Source: Dunaliella salina
Taxonomy: Eukaryota; Chlorophyta; Chlorophyceae; Chlamydomonadales; Dunaliellaceae
Direction of reading: 5' to 3'
DNA: 24,763 nucleotides
Assembly: GCA_002284615.2 (NCBI GenBank)
Contig: MU069709.1
Span: 334,239-359,001, forward strand
Under the pieces are notes generated by a model that was given only the letters and a program-made list of their open reading frames with translations, had not been told where the DNA came from and searched no databases. This document shows, piece by piece, positions 1 to 8,210 of the stretch (the first letter of the stretch is position 1; each line of letters opens with the position of its first letter). Both the position numbers and the translations under genes were made by a program.

Positions 1-243
1 CCTGTATGTGTTGCTCCCACCCTTCTCGCTGGCTGAGCACGCCACAATGCGTGCGGACGTGAGGAGTGCTGCTGGTGTTTGGGTGTGCAAGCTGCGTATT
101 CTCCTGGAATTGAGGGGTTTGCATCGTAGCAGCCAGGGCTGTCTGGATGTGGAGGGGAGGAGGGATGGGGAAGGGGAGCCAGCGGTTTGGAGTGGGGACC
201 CTAGGGGGGCACAATTGTACAAGCTGTTACATCCTAACAGCAT
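1..243 (-). CDS. Partial first exon, chloroplast-transit-like peptide, paralogue of the OPR gene exon 1
   Basis: Read on the minus strand from an ATG at 243, the frame stays open for 81 codons to the window edge and encodes an S/A/R-rich, acid-poor leader (MLLGCNSL... RIVACSASEKGG). This resembles a chlorophyte chloroplast transit peptide with a plausible processing site near VACSA. It matches 15846-16088, exon 1 of the OPR gene, with only three mismatches in the first 246 aligned bases (positions 96, 128, 187). All three change an amino acid in this frame. I infer a paralogous gene running leftwards out of the window. It could instead be a stranded duplicated exon, since the rest of the gene is not visible. 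Confidence 0.4.
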   Translation of the reverse strand, partial: MLLGCNSLYNCAPLGSPLQTAGSPSPSLLPSTSRQPWLLRCKPLNSRRIRSLHTQTPAALLTSARIVACSASEKGGSNTYR

Positions 244-1572
244 CCCCTTCTCTTTTCAGGTAAAAACTAAATAAAAACTAATTATTTTTGAAGTGAAAGC
301 TTGTTGAAAGATGAACCTCCTAAGCAAACAATTTTCACCCATTTTGATAGCTGGCTTCCCACCCCTTCTCTTCCTACCCTGTGTCAAACACCCAGGGGAC
401 CAATGCCAGCTGCCACCGCAAACGATGATGTTATTCAATGCTTCCGGCTTGAAAGGTTGGTGGTTGGAGGACCCAATGGGCAGAGTTGGTAGAGCCAGAC
501 CTGCACTCACCCTCACGCACAGCAGTTGCAGAATTACACCATGCTCATGTAGGGCCAGCATTTGTCCCTTCACTTTGTCATGGAGCGTTGCACATGCAAA
601 TTTGGACACTTGCGTAATGGAAGAGTGCATGCAAGGATGGGCCAAGGCTGACCACAGCTTTCTCAAGGCACTGCTCATGTTACGTTTGAGACTTGTAGTG
701 CTGCGAGCCTTATGTTTTTATGCGCGAGGACCTGCATGCACGCAATGCCAGCATGCATTTTCGAGGTGGGGAAAAGGTGCAGTGGCAACACAGACACCAC
801 CAATCTTGATGAGCAGGGTGCCTACCATGTGGCATTCGGCTGTTTGTATTCAGCTGAGAAGGCTTGTGCTGTAGGAGGCAAAGGGACCTCTGGCCCTACC
901 TACCTCGTGACATGCTGCAAAACATTACTGACTGCATGAAATCCACGAATTAGTTTGCTGCCTCACTGCCGAGATTGTCTGTGATGATGTGCTCATCTGT
1001 CCTTGCATCTTTGCCCCTTGCAGAAAGATGGCACAATCCGGGGTAAAAGTGAAAATGTACCAGCATGTATGAAGCGAAGGCCCCAACACTAACAGCGCTG
1101 ACACTGTTCGCCCAGATAAAAAAGGCTACATCACCAATCCAATGGACCCTGCTCATTCTGCAAGTTGTTGGAAATGCATCATGACATGGGCAGCTTGATT
1201 GTAAGGAGGATAAAAGAGAAGGACGGCATGACTGTACATGCCCATGAGTGCAGCTTAGCTGAAGTGCCTGTAAACAAGTGATCCAAGAATAGGCCCTAGG
1301 ACAGGTCAAGCATGAAGCCTTTTCACAAGCAGCCTGCCTCATAATCCCCATCAGAAAAGTGGAAAAACATGTCAAAAGATGACTCCAAAGCGATTGGATA
1401 CCTATGTGGCACTAACTTTGCACCCCAACTCAATTGTTCTGAGCATCCGTTCGGCATCTTCAGCATTACACGGCGCGGCATTTGCTCAGGCTTTCTTGGA
1501 TGCTGCCTTTCCAAAGATGCTTCCAGGCAGACTAAATTTTTTTCTACTTGCTTTTTCATGATCTCGCCTACA
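1..1572 (+). repeat. Duplicated segment, copy A (pairs with 15846-17459)
   Basis: The order of matching blocks is the same as in copy B. The first ~246 bases are nearly identical. After that similarity drops to a level I judge by eye as roughly 70-80 percent, with indels, but continues to the shared block 'tctacttgctttttc' at 1542 and 17431. Homology stops exactly where a short dispersed repeat begins at 1573. It seems to resume at about 2905, which aligns with about 17466, so copy A received an insertion of about 1.3 kb. No intact gene is visible in 244-1572. The minus strand holds a decayed relative of the 16557-17138 reading frame. Confidence 0.8.
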
Positions 1573-1678
1573 AAGAAAAGAAAAGAAAAACTACGTAGGC
1601 AGAGAAACACCTCCCTACATCAATTAAGGAAGAGGAGACACATTGGCTCAGAAGAGCCGTGAGTCCCCTCCACCACAA
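1573..1678 (+). repeat. Short dispersed repeat, ACTACGTAGG subfamily
   Basis: This 106-bp unit starts with an A/G-rich head (AAGAAAAGAAAAG) followed by ACTACGTAGGCAGAG. It contains a small hairpin (GGCTC...GAGCC) and ends in CCTCCACCACAA. TACA occurs on both sides (1569-1572 and 1679-1682), consistent with a short target-site duplication. The unit is close to the reverse complement of 18375-18498. The matching position in copy B (17459) lacks it, which supports insertion. It encodes no protein. Its class (SINE-like or MITE-like) is unresolved. Confidence 0.65.
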
Positions 1679-1694
1679 TACAAGTCTAAAAAGG

Positions 1695-2902
1695 CTAGTG
1701 AGGATCTGGAGGGTTTCTAGAAGCACTAGGCTCTAGAACTTGGCTGTGAGAGGTGATCTTGTTTTCAATTGCACGTCTTGTGGTAACCAGTTTATGGGCA
1801 TACTGAACAGAATGGGCATGAAGATTCTGAGCAAGCTTAAGAGCACGTTGGTGATCCAGACCTAGCTGTTTGAGCTGGCTAAGGGTATGCTCTGTATAAC
1901 AAGTTCCACCAACACCAAGGAGAATAGGATGAACAGTAACAGTTCTAGCACTAATTTTTTTGCAGAGGTCCGCATGCTGCTGCTTTGCCGCGTCTAACTG
2001 ATGTTGTGGCCTTGCGTCCTCACAGTACTTGATTTCAATCAAGTGCACGTGGCGTTGGCTTGCATGCAATTGATGTGGTTGTCTCGCGCGATAAGCTCTG
2101 CCAGTCCCCTGTGTGGTGCTGTTCCTGTTACGTAATTCATGGTGTGAGCGATAGGAAGATACATTGTTAGAAAGTGGATTGGCATTGTGAGTGGTTATCA
2201 GGATAACATCTGGACGGCTGGAGGCAGTTCTTGCTCTCATGGAAAGGTTACAAGGGAAGAGGTAAGAAGGTATATTTCTGTTAGAGGCGTGTACAGGGGT
2301 TTGGAGGTTATGTTGTGCAAGCTTAAAATCGCTCCCTATGTGTAGATTAGGCCTGCTCCCAAAGGGCTTTTGCTGAGTGCTTTTGTAATCATCCTACCTG
2401 CAATATTATGGCGTTCAGTATTCATGTTGGAGATGATTTGATTTTGGCAGTCTGAGAGCATGTGGAGTGCGCTGTCCAATTGATGGCAGCCTGGGAGGGG
2501 GCAACATGGGTCAGTTGACCTTTTAAAACGGACTGCATTTTTTTGGTTAGAGAGGGTACCTGTGCGATACTGGAAGATTGTGCGCTTCATAGGTGTGGTG
2601 ATACTTAACATATTTCAGAAGGCATTGCTAATTTTTTTGTTTACATGCGGCAACAAGCTCTGATAGTAAGAGTAATACCCAGTTTTGGCATTGGCATATC
2701 CAAGTTTGTGTTTGGAATGCATCTGAAATTTGAGAGCATCTTGAAGGTTGGGGGGAAAGGTGAGCTTGGGCGCAGGTGGGGGACCCGCGGATGTTCTCGC
2801 AGCATGCTCTCTTTTTTCCTCTTTGGCTAACCAGAAAATTTGTGTGAAAGGATTTCCGGCAGGACCTGCACCTGGGCCTACATTTTCCTGCATTAAACTC
2901 AT
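1695..2902 (-). pseudogene. LINE 3' end: linker, CCHC finger and restriction-like endonuclease (copy 1)
   Basis: On the minus strand the order is a linker (NLQDALKFQMHSKHKLG near 2740), a CCHC finger (CCPLPGC...H...C near 2500-2440), an RHN motif (TERHNIA), then RPDVILI (~2210) and IEIKY (~2030). The last two form a PD-(D/E)xK-type core, and the frame ends in PPDPH and a stop at 1695. CCHC, R/KHN and RPD in this order are known from restriction-like endonucleases of R2-type and Dualen/RandI LINEs. Breaks: a TGA replaces the Trp codon of the conserved AFW motif near 2613, and a frameshift lies near 2340. This copy keeps the nuclease residues best. Reverse transcriptase is absent, so it is a 5'-truncated or fragmented insertion. 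Confidence 0.7.
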
Positions 2903-2924
2903 TAAGTATTCAAAGACTGTACCT

Positions 2925-3021
2925 CAACTTCCTCTGTTCATATTTGGCTAGCAGTCGCGCGTCTTGACTGAAGGCCTTATTTTTGTGTTCCTGTAATCCC
3001 AACTTCCTCTGTTCATATTTG
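2925..3021. repeat. 22-bp direct repeat flanking 53 bp
   Basis: CAACTTCCTCTGTTCATATT followed by TG occurs at 2925-2946 and again at 3000-3021. The 53 bases between contain CTAGCAGTCGCGCGTCTTGA, which loosely resembles the short dispersed repeat family. The arrangement could be a long target-site duplication around a truncated insertion, or a local slippage duplication. The left copy aligns with 17481-17502 in copy B of the large duplication, so the left copy is probably the ancestral one. Confidence 0.6.
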
Positions 3022-3099
3022 TCAAGCCTGTTCCCACTGTTACAAAACAAGTCTGACCCAAATGACTGTTTCTAGCTGTTTCACAGGCTAGCGCATCTT

Positions 3100-3215
3100 G
3101 CTTAGTTGTGATGGCCTTTGTTGAGGCCCATGCTAGCTTGCTAGTGTGAGAACCTTTCCTTCATGCATGTGGCATTTGGCTTGCGCAGACTTTTCGTTTC
3201 TTTTTCTCGCCAATT
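3100..3215 (-). repeat. Short dispersed repeat, CTAGCAAG subfamily
   Basis: Read on the minus strand it begins AAAAAGAAACGAAAAGTCTG, then CGCAAGCC, GTGCATGAAGGAAAGG and CTAGCAAGCTAGCA. The same blocks in the same order occur at 5424-5550 on the plus strand and, more weakly, at 8820-8935 on the minus strand. There is no coding potential. The boundaries are set from the extent of matching and are approximate. Confidence 0.5.
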
Positions 3216-3674
3216 TTCCCTCGACTTACCCTGTTTGTGAGGTGCAGAAGGTGACAATGCTCCGGATCCTCGTCAGCTCTGTTTGTGGCTTCAAGTATGC
3301 AAGTCACACTTGAGAGACTTGAGACCCCAGACAACTTGCAAGCCTTTCCCTCAATGCAAGCGGCCTTCTTGTTGACTTGGACTTCTTTTTTCCAAGGGGT
3401 TCATTCCCCCCAAAAAATTTTCCCTGGAAGAAGTAAAAGAAAAAGATAGATCACACAGTTGTACCTGCCTGTGTGGGCACCTTGGCTAAAGCAAAAAGGA
3501 GCCTGTAACAAACCCACTATGTCATTTGTGAAGCAATAATGAGGTACTAGTGTGGGAAACTTTTCTCCAGCTTTCCAGCACAAAGAGTAGCTGTAAATGA
3601 TACAGGCGCCTTGTATCGTTCTCAGGCTTCTCCTAAGTAGTCCATGCACATCTGCAGTAGCTTAGCATTTTCAT

Positions 3675-3772
3675 ACTGTAAAAGTAAATGTCTTTGATGG
3701 ACATAACCAGCATGCATTTAATGCGGAGAGCCCCACCAGTCAGCGTTGGAACTAACAGCGAGCCCCACCAAC
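3675..3772 (+). repeat. Short dispersed repeat, AGCCCCACC subfamily
   Basis: It begins CTGTAAAAGTAAATGTCT and ends with GTCAGCGTTGGAACTAACAG and CGAGCCCCACCA. The terminal block recurs inverted at about 8095-8130 (GTGGGGCTCACTGTTAGTGC) and direct at 8508-8542 (CAGTCAGCGCTGGCACTAAA). The A-rich head and block order link it to the other short repeats in this window. Confidence 0.5.
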
Positions 3773-3906
3773 GCAGACAGAAAGGTCTCACATTGTGACC
3801 AGATTCAAAACCCTTAGCTCAAGAAGTCCTAATAGGAATTAGAATGTGACTGTGCATTATCTTCAATTGGTGCAGCACTATCGCACATTCACAATCACAA
3901 TACCTG

Positions 3907-4641
3907 GTGAATTGGGAGCCAATGTTCATTGAAAGGTGTGCTCTGCCAACCCTTCAAAAAACAGGCCTCACGTTAGCTCATCTTGAACCCTTCCCCAGAA
4001 GCCAAATAGAAGATGATACCTGCCAGATCTGCTGGACTCCCACCAGCATGGAACGTGAAGAACATAACTTCATTGACATGCCTCAAAGTGACACATGCCA
4101 GCGCACATATGACTGGAAATGCCTACTCCACCACAACCTCTGCACCCCATCACAGCGCATCCAGGCAGACCAAATGTCCACTAGGGAATGCCCTTCTTGC
4201 GCTCACCTTACCAATTCTCAAAAAAAAATTGAGAGTTGTCTTTAAAGACAGCGTACCAAGACAACAGAAGAAACAGAAATGGTCAAAGTCACCTGGCAGC
4301 CCACTTGGGAACCAACTTCTATGCTCCTTGAACATCCAGATTTCAAGGAGCATGTCCACAAATTCAAGCAATTTCATACAGACAACTGTTCTTCTCCACA
4401 ACAACAACACTCACCACCTGCTGACGACACTGTAGACAGCCTCACTCGTCAAGGTTTTGAGGGAGCCACACAGTCTCCGAACAGGCACTGGCTCACAACC
4501 CAGGGCCACCCCACGCGCAACAAGGCACACTTTGACCTCGAGACTACTAATCCCCAGACAGACATCATACCAACAAGTAGATGTGAAGTTTGGCTGAGAA
4601 ATGTGGATCTCATGGTACCAGGATCCAAACAAGGATACTGA
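3907..4641 (+). pseudogene. Retroelement 5' module: RING-like finger and chromodomain-like motif
   Basis: One frame runs through the whole stretch, interrupted by a TAA at 4243-4245. Residues 36-98 carry CQIC...C(QRTYDWK)CLLHH...CPSC. The spacing resembles a RING finger, with Arg where the first His of C-x-H is expected. After the stop, VKVTWQPTWEPTSMLLEHP (from 4282) resembles the second half of a chromodomain: a VKVTW strand, TWEP, then a Leu-rich helix. The first half of such a domain is not evident. The same segment leads directly into the PCIF1-like region, and a RNase H/REL LINE follows, so I infer the 5' part of a green-algal LINE polyprotein. An independent gene seems unlikely given the stop codons. 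Confidence 0.45.
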
Positions 4642-5419
4642 TGAACAACCAAAAATCCCTCTTGTATTCACCACACAAGCTGCATGTATTTATGACACCT
4701 AAGGGAAATGCGCAGGGATTATCACCCCTCACCATCTTCAAATTCTGCTTCAAGCATAAAGTGCGGCCAGGCAAGCTGCTCTACACACTTCAATTCAGCC
4801 CCCTGTTCAAAATGGAGCATCAGAATTTGTGGGTCTTCCACACAGGTACACTTCCCACCTTGGAAAAGGCAATCAAAAAATAAACGAATCCAATTTTTTG
4901 CGTACACAAGTTAACATTCTTACAGCTCTCACGTGCTGTGCGCTAGCTATCCAAGAAAAACTTGCGAGCCCCCTTGAATGCGACACGTCCTTCAAAGCAT
5001 ACTGGAGCCCTTTTGCTCGAGACAGAGTATTTGGGGCCAACACTGATATGTTTGGAACCAAGTTTGCAGGGTTCTCTTTTTGCCACCCTGCCTATGATGA
5101 CGAATTCATCTACTACCTTGTCATGCGTGCCCTGTCTTCAATCACTAGCACAACTACCCCAACGGCTGCCTTCATGCTCCTCTCCAGCCAGATGGGATGG
5201 ACCAAAAGAGGATACATATGCTGGTTCACATGTTACCCAGACCATGCCACAATCCTAGCCAAATTGCCCTCAGGAAGTCTAACATTCCAGCCACCCCAAG
5301 CACACCTAACTCCTCTTGCTCCTCCTGAAAAAAATATGAGACACATGCAACTTATCGCCATTTGGAACAATGAGGGAAAGCAAAAGCTCTTCCATGACAA
5401 CCCAAATTGGCCTGAGGAA
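4601..5419 (+). pseudogene. PCIF1-like methyltransferase domain of a retroelement, degenerate
   Basis: A frame beginning near 4601 continues to 5548, with stops at 4697-4699 and near 4758-4760; after that it is open from 4829. Key features from about 4950: ASPLECD, then KAYWSPFARDRVFGAN, then a Gly-rich turn with FCHPAY at 5078-5095, a helix (DDEFIYYLVMRALSSI), a strand (AAFMLLSS), and a late QLIAIWNN strand followed by NPNW. Order and spacing resemble the PCIF1 cap-adenosine N6-methyltransferase fold (ASPLN, FGS, NPPF, VFIP, LFLQN). NPPF is replaced by HPAY, so activity as written is doubtful. If correct, the intact parent element carried an RNA or DNA adenine methylase module. No enzyme function should be assumed for this copy. 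Confidence 0.5.
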
Positions 5420-5423
5420 AATA

Positions 5424-5550
5424 AAAAGAAAAGAAAAGTCTACGCAAGCCAGAGGCCGCGTGCATTAAGGGGAGGTCCACTAACTTACAAGCTAGCAAGC
5501 CAGCAAGGAAGCAGTGGCCTCACCAGAAGCCCTCGAAGCCTACACTAGAC
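5424..5550 (+). repeat. Short dispersed repeat, CTAGCAAG subfamily
   Basis: It begins AAAAGAAAAGAAAAGTCTAC, followed by GCAAGCCAGAGGCCGCGTGC, ATTAAGGGGAGG, CTAGCAAGCCAGCAAGG and GGCCTCACCAGAAGCC. It shares the A/G-rich head and TCTACGCAAGCC with 3100-3215 (inverted) and 17140-17170 (truncated). Its end resembles the GAGCCTCACCAGTAGCC end of the 8455-8545 copy, linking the subfamilies. It interrupts the LINE-like block, so the last residues of the upstream open frame come from this repeat. Confidence 0.55.
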
Positions 5551-5582
5551 ACAGGTAGCCTAGGAGAGAGCCAGAAACAGAA

Positions 5583-5655
5583 CTAGTGGGGGTCTGGAGG
5601 GTTGCTGCTCGCTATGCCTCTTGACGCCCGGACTCTCCTCCTCCCATCCTCCGCC
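5583..5655 (-). pseudogene. LINE C-terminal scrap, PPDPH-stop end
   Basis: On the minus strand an Arg-rich stretch runs into SSNPPDPH and a TAG at 5583-5585. The same ending, PPDPH-stop, closes the endonuclease frames at 1695 (minus) and 8065 (plus), each preceded by basic or polar sequence. I read this as the 3' end of another LINE insertion in inverse orientation, only about 70 bases long. The motif is short, so chance similarity is not excluded, but three independent occurrences with matching codons make it likely. Confidence 0.4.
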
Positions 5656-5689
5656 GCCGCATGCCCAGCAAACCCCCTCCCAGAAGCCT

Positions 5690-6520
5690 CCTTGGCTTGA
5701 GGATTCAAAACAAGAGATCCATTAGGAAACTGGTACCACAGAAGCAGTCTACAGATTGCAGAAAAATCAAAACACTACCCTCTGTTTTAAAGCACCCTGC
5801 ACATGGAGGAGAAAAATTTGCACTTATGCATCATGACACGCTCAACATTTTTGAAGTCTGCAGCCGACAAAGAACCACCACACCTAACGTACAACCATAC
5901 CTGCAAACCCTGCAACCAAAGATCCCAGGCTGGCGACACCTAACATATACAGATGGCAGTGTCATAAAATCCAACAACAAGAATACACAGCAAGCAGGAG
6001 GATCTTTTTTCATCCCGGAATATATCTCCTCCTGTGAAACTTTCACCTGCACAATAAATCCCAAGGGCCACTGGCATGGCATGGTCCCACTTATACTATT
6101 AACAGAGCAGAGCTCGCTGCAATTGTGATAGATCTACAGCAATGGCTCACTTCAATTGCGACCGACAGTTCTTCAGCACTTAATCAGATTAAAAACGGGC
6201 TTCTAAAACCAATGAATACGTCCACACACTTACATACACCACTGCTCAAAGAAGTTGTCCCCTGCATTTATGCTTTAGAAGGCCCTGTCCACTTCTACAA
6301 AGTAAAAGCACACTTTATAATCCTTGGCAATGAAAGCGCAGATGCCCTTGCTCACCAAGCAGCTATGCTACCTGAAGGAGCTAACAGCTCACTCAACCAC
6401 GCAGAAACTCTTATTTTCCATCTCTATTGGCTTGCTACACCTATCACAACACATAGCTTTCACACAGAATACTTGCCCCTTTCAAACCTCCAAGACAAAC
6501 TGAAACAAGGAATGCATTAA
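5690..6520 (+). pseudogene. LINE RNase H domain (copy 2)
   Basis: The RNase H catalytic residues are all visible but spread over two frames: YTDGSV (Asp, ~5945), RAELAAI (Glu, ~6106), IATDSSSAL (Asp, ~6160) and VKAH...GNESADALA (Asp, ~6335). A frameshift near 6090 separates the first motif from the rest. The upstream residues PKIPGWRHLTYTDG match the equivalent region of copy 4 (~19190). The downstream linker LSNLQDKLKQ precedes the CCHC finger at 6755. No reverse transcriptase is found upstream, where the block instead joins short-repeat and inverted LINE-tail sequence at 5424-5655. It is a non-functional fragment. Confidence 0.75.
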
Positions 6521-7195
6521 AAAAAAACACAAATGAGGAACAGCAAACCTCAGCACACATAGCCGCCAAAATTGGCAGAACCTGCTCAGAATGTCCAATG
6601 CTCACCCCACTGCCAATCCAAAAATTAGTAAAGCTTTCTGGCAAATGAAGTCTGTGGCTCTCAAAGAACAAACCAATGTCCTCAAATATCGAACGGACAC
6701 CCTGTACAATGGAAAACATGCCAGACACTTCAGTGGCTACCCAGGGCCTTATCTTTGCCCTCTTTGTGGCACACCTGATAGCACCTCCCATACCCTATTC
6801 AGGTGCACTCACCCACAGATAAACAGAATGAATATCAATCGCCACCATCAAGCACTCAGCATCTGCAGTGAAGCAATAAGCAAAGGAGATTTTGGATCTT
6901 ACATCGTCTCTATAGATGCATGTAACACAAAGAGGCTACGCTCCTTGGATATGGAATTTCCAAATGCTGTACACCGAAACATTCCACATTGGCTGCTTCC
7001 ATCCAGACAACCACCACACACACAGCTCTGTCACCCTGGTGGTGTTATAGTTCTACCCCTTGAAGGCAGATACTCCACACATCACCCGCAGGATATGAAT
7101 CTTAGAGAAGAGATATCCACCTCATTAACCTCAAATTTTGTTCTGACACCAAACCCGAACAAACTCTCCACACTGCACAAAATCAGCACAAATTG
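6521..7195 (+). pseudogene. LINE CCHC finger and endonuclease region (copy 2, 5' part)
   Basis: The open frame from 6591 contains ISKAFWQMK, LKYRTDTLYN, then a clean CCHC finger CPLCGTPDSTSHTLFRC (CX2CX7HX4C, ~6757-6807), NRHHQAL in the place of the RHN motif, and HRNIPHWLLPSRQ. The expected RPD motif reads HPGGVIVLP, so the first acidic residue is lost. The frame is cut by the foldback element at 7196 and continues beyond it at about 7720. Compared with copy 1, which keeps RPD and IEIKY, this nuclease appears dead. Confidence 0.7.
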
Positions 7196-7714
7196 TTGAG
7201 GTATAAGGAAGGCTGGCCAAACATTTGGCCACGCTAGCGCTAGACCCTGCACGGCCTTGTAGCTAGCACTAGCGCGCCTTCCCTTCCTCTGTCTCCACAC
7301 GCTGCTCTTCTCTGCTCTGCTGCTCTGCTATTATGTTCTCGAGAACCGAGCTCGCAGGTGCTCCCTTTGCGCTGCTGCTGCCAAACTTCCGCATCTGTTG
7401 TGGCAGTACGGCACTAGCTGGAGAGCAGATGCGGAAGTACGACAGGAGCAGCGCAGGGGGAGCACCTGCGAGATCAAAACAGCAGAGCAGCAGGAACAGC
7501 AGAGCAGAGAAAGAGCAGCGGTGGAGACATAGGAAGGGAAGTCACGCTAGTGCCAGCTACAAGGCCGTGCAGGGTGCACATAGCGCTTGGTGGCTCAGAA
7601 TCCCCCCTTCCGGAGCCGACATTTTGTTAAGGTATAAGGAAAGGCTGGCCGACCACTTGGCCACGCTAGCGCTAGCGTGGCCGAGTGGTTGGCCAGCCTT
7701 CCCTTATACCTCAA
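7196..7714. mobile_element. Foldback (MITE-like) element with nested palindrome inside the LINE
   Basis: The termini are inverted: TTGAGGTATAAGGAAGGCTG at the left and its near-complement ending CCTTATACCTCAA at the right. Inside, 7244-7397 is almost fully complementary to 7426-7575 around a loop of about 28 bases. A second copy of the left terminus starts at 7627 and pairs with the right terminus. CACAA occurs at 7187-7191 and 7715-7719, but four bases (ATTG) separate the left copy from the terminus. Removing the insert restores the LINE alignment (ATCAGCACAAGTACACC against 18638). No transposase is encoded. The open frame 7333-7731 lies within the hairpin and is spurious. Confidence 0.8.
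7627..7714. repeat. 88-bp near-perfect palindrome at the right end of the foldback element
   Basis: Two 44-base arms meet at 7670/7671 without a spacer (centre GCTAGC/GCTAGC) and differ at four positions. The left arm is a direct copy of the element's left terminus at 7196. This suggests either that a second copy inserted or was partly deleted, or that the element was generated by a terminal inverted duplication. Confidence 0.85.
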
Positions 7715-7719
7715 CACAA

Positions 7720-8067
7720 GTACACCATTGAAAGCTTATGCACAAGATCTTTTTGGGGCACACACCGCAATAACAGAATCACACTACATACCATACTAAT
7801 TGGAGTTGCTGGAACTTCTTCAATCCCTACACTATTGATCCCCTCTGCAAACTTGGCCTAACAAAAGACAAAGCGCACAAAACTGCCAAAGATCTCCACT
7901 ATCACGCTGTAAAGTCCCTAACAAAAACTCACGACACCAAAAACGCCATCCAATTCAGTAACATAAGCAATGGGGGTTTGGGGGAGGGGGCTACTGGGAG
8001 GGCTGCGTACAGGACGGCGAGGCGCGCAGCCAGACGGATGGCCGACGACCCGCCGGACCCTCATTAG
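7720..8067 (+). pseudogene. LINE endonuclease C-terminal region (copy 2, 3' part)
   Basis: After the foldback insertion, TPLKAYAQDLFGAHTAITES matches the third copy at ~18645 (TPSRAYARKLYRADIAIRES). Then YTIDPLCKLGLTKDKAHK and LHYHAVKSLTKTHDTKNAI match the copy 1 tail (HTLSQLKQLGL... LHAHSVQYAHKLVTTRRAI). The frame finishes with an Arg-rich stretch and DPPDPH, with TAG at 8065-8067. At least one stop and frameshift lie between 7795 and 7815. The Gly/Arg-rich segment from about 7975 is absent from copy 1 and more GC-rich than its surroundings. Confidence 0.65.
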
Positions 8068-8089
8068 CTGGGCAGCTCATAGCTAGCCT

Positions 8090-8210
8090 TCTTTGGTGGG
8101 GCTCACTGTTAGTGCCAGTGCTAACTGTTGAGTCCTTCCTTTATGCACGATGGCAAGTGCCAGCATAGACTTTTACTTTTACTTTTACTGGCACTATCTA
8201 CAATGGCTTC
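8090..8210 (-). repeat. Short dispersed repeat, AGCCCCACC subfamily
   Basis: On the minus strand it reads AAAGTAAAAGTAAAAGTCTA, TGCTGGCAC, CGTGCATAAAGGAAGGACTC, AGCACTGGCACTAACAGTGA and GCCCCACCA. This is the clearest copy of the subfamily also seen at 3675-3772 and 8455-8545. It starts about 20 bases after the LINE stop codon at 8067. Confidence 0.55.

Larger units (their letters stand above)
3022..3906. other. No gene recognised; two short dispersed repeats only
   Basis: No reading frame here shows a recognisable domain. The stretch contains a minus-orientation short repeat (about 3100-3215) and a plus-orientation one (about 3675-3772), listed separately. The frame at 3401-3649 on the minus strand has no similarity I can recognise and no supporting context. 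Confidence 0.5.

Noticed and set aside
7333..7731. 132-codon plus-strand frame
   Set aside because: It lies within the hairpin arms of the foldback element, contains the palindromic terminus in translation and has no domain.
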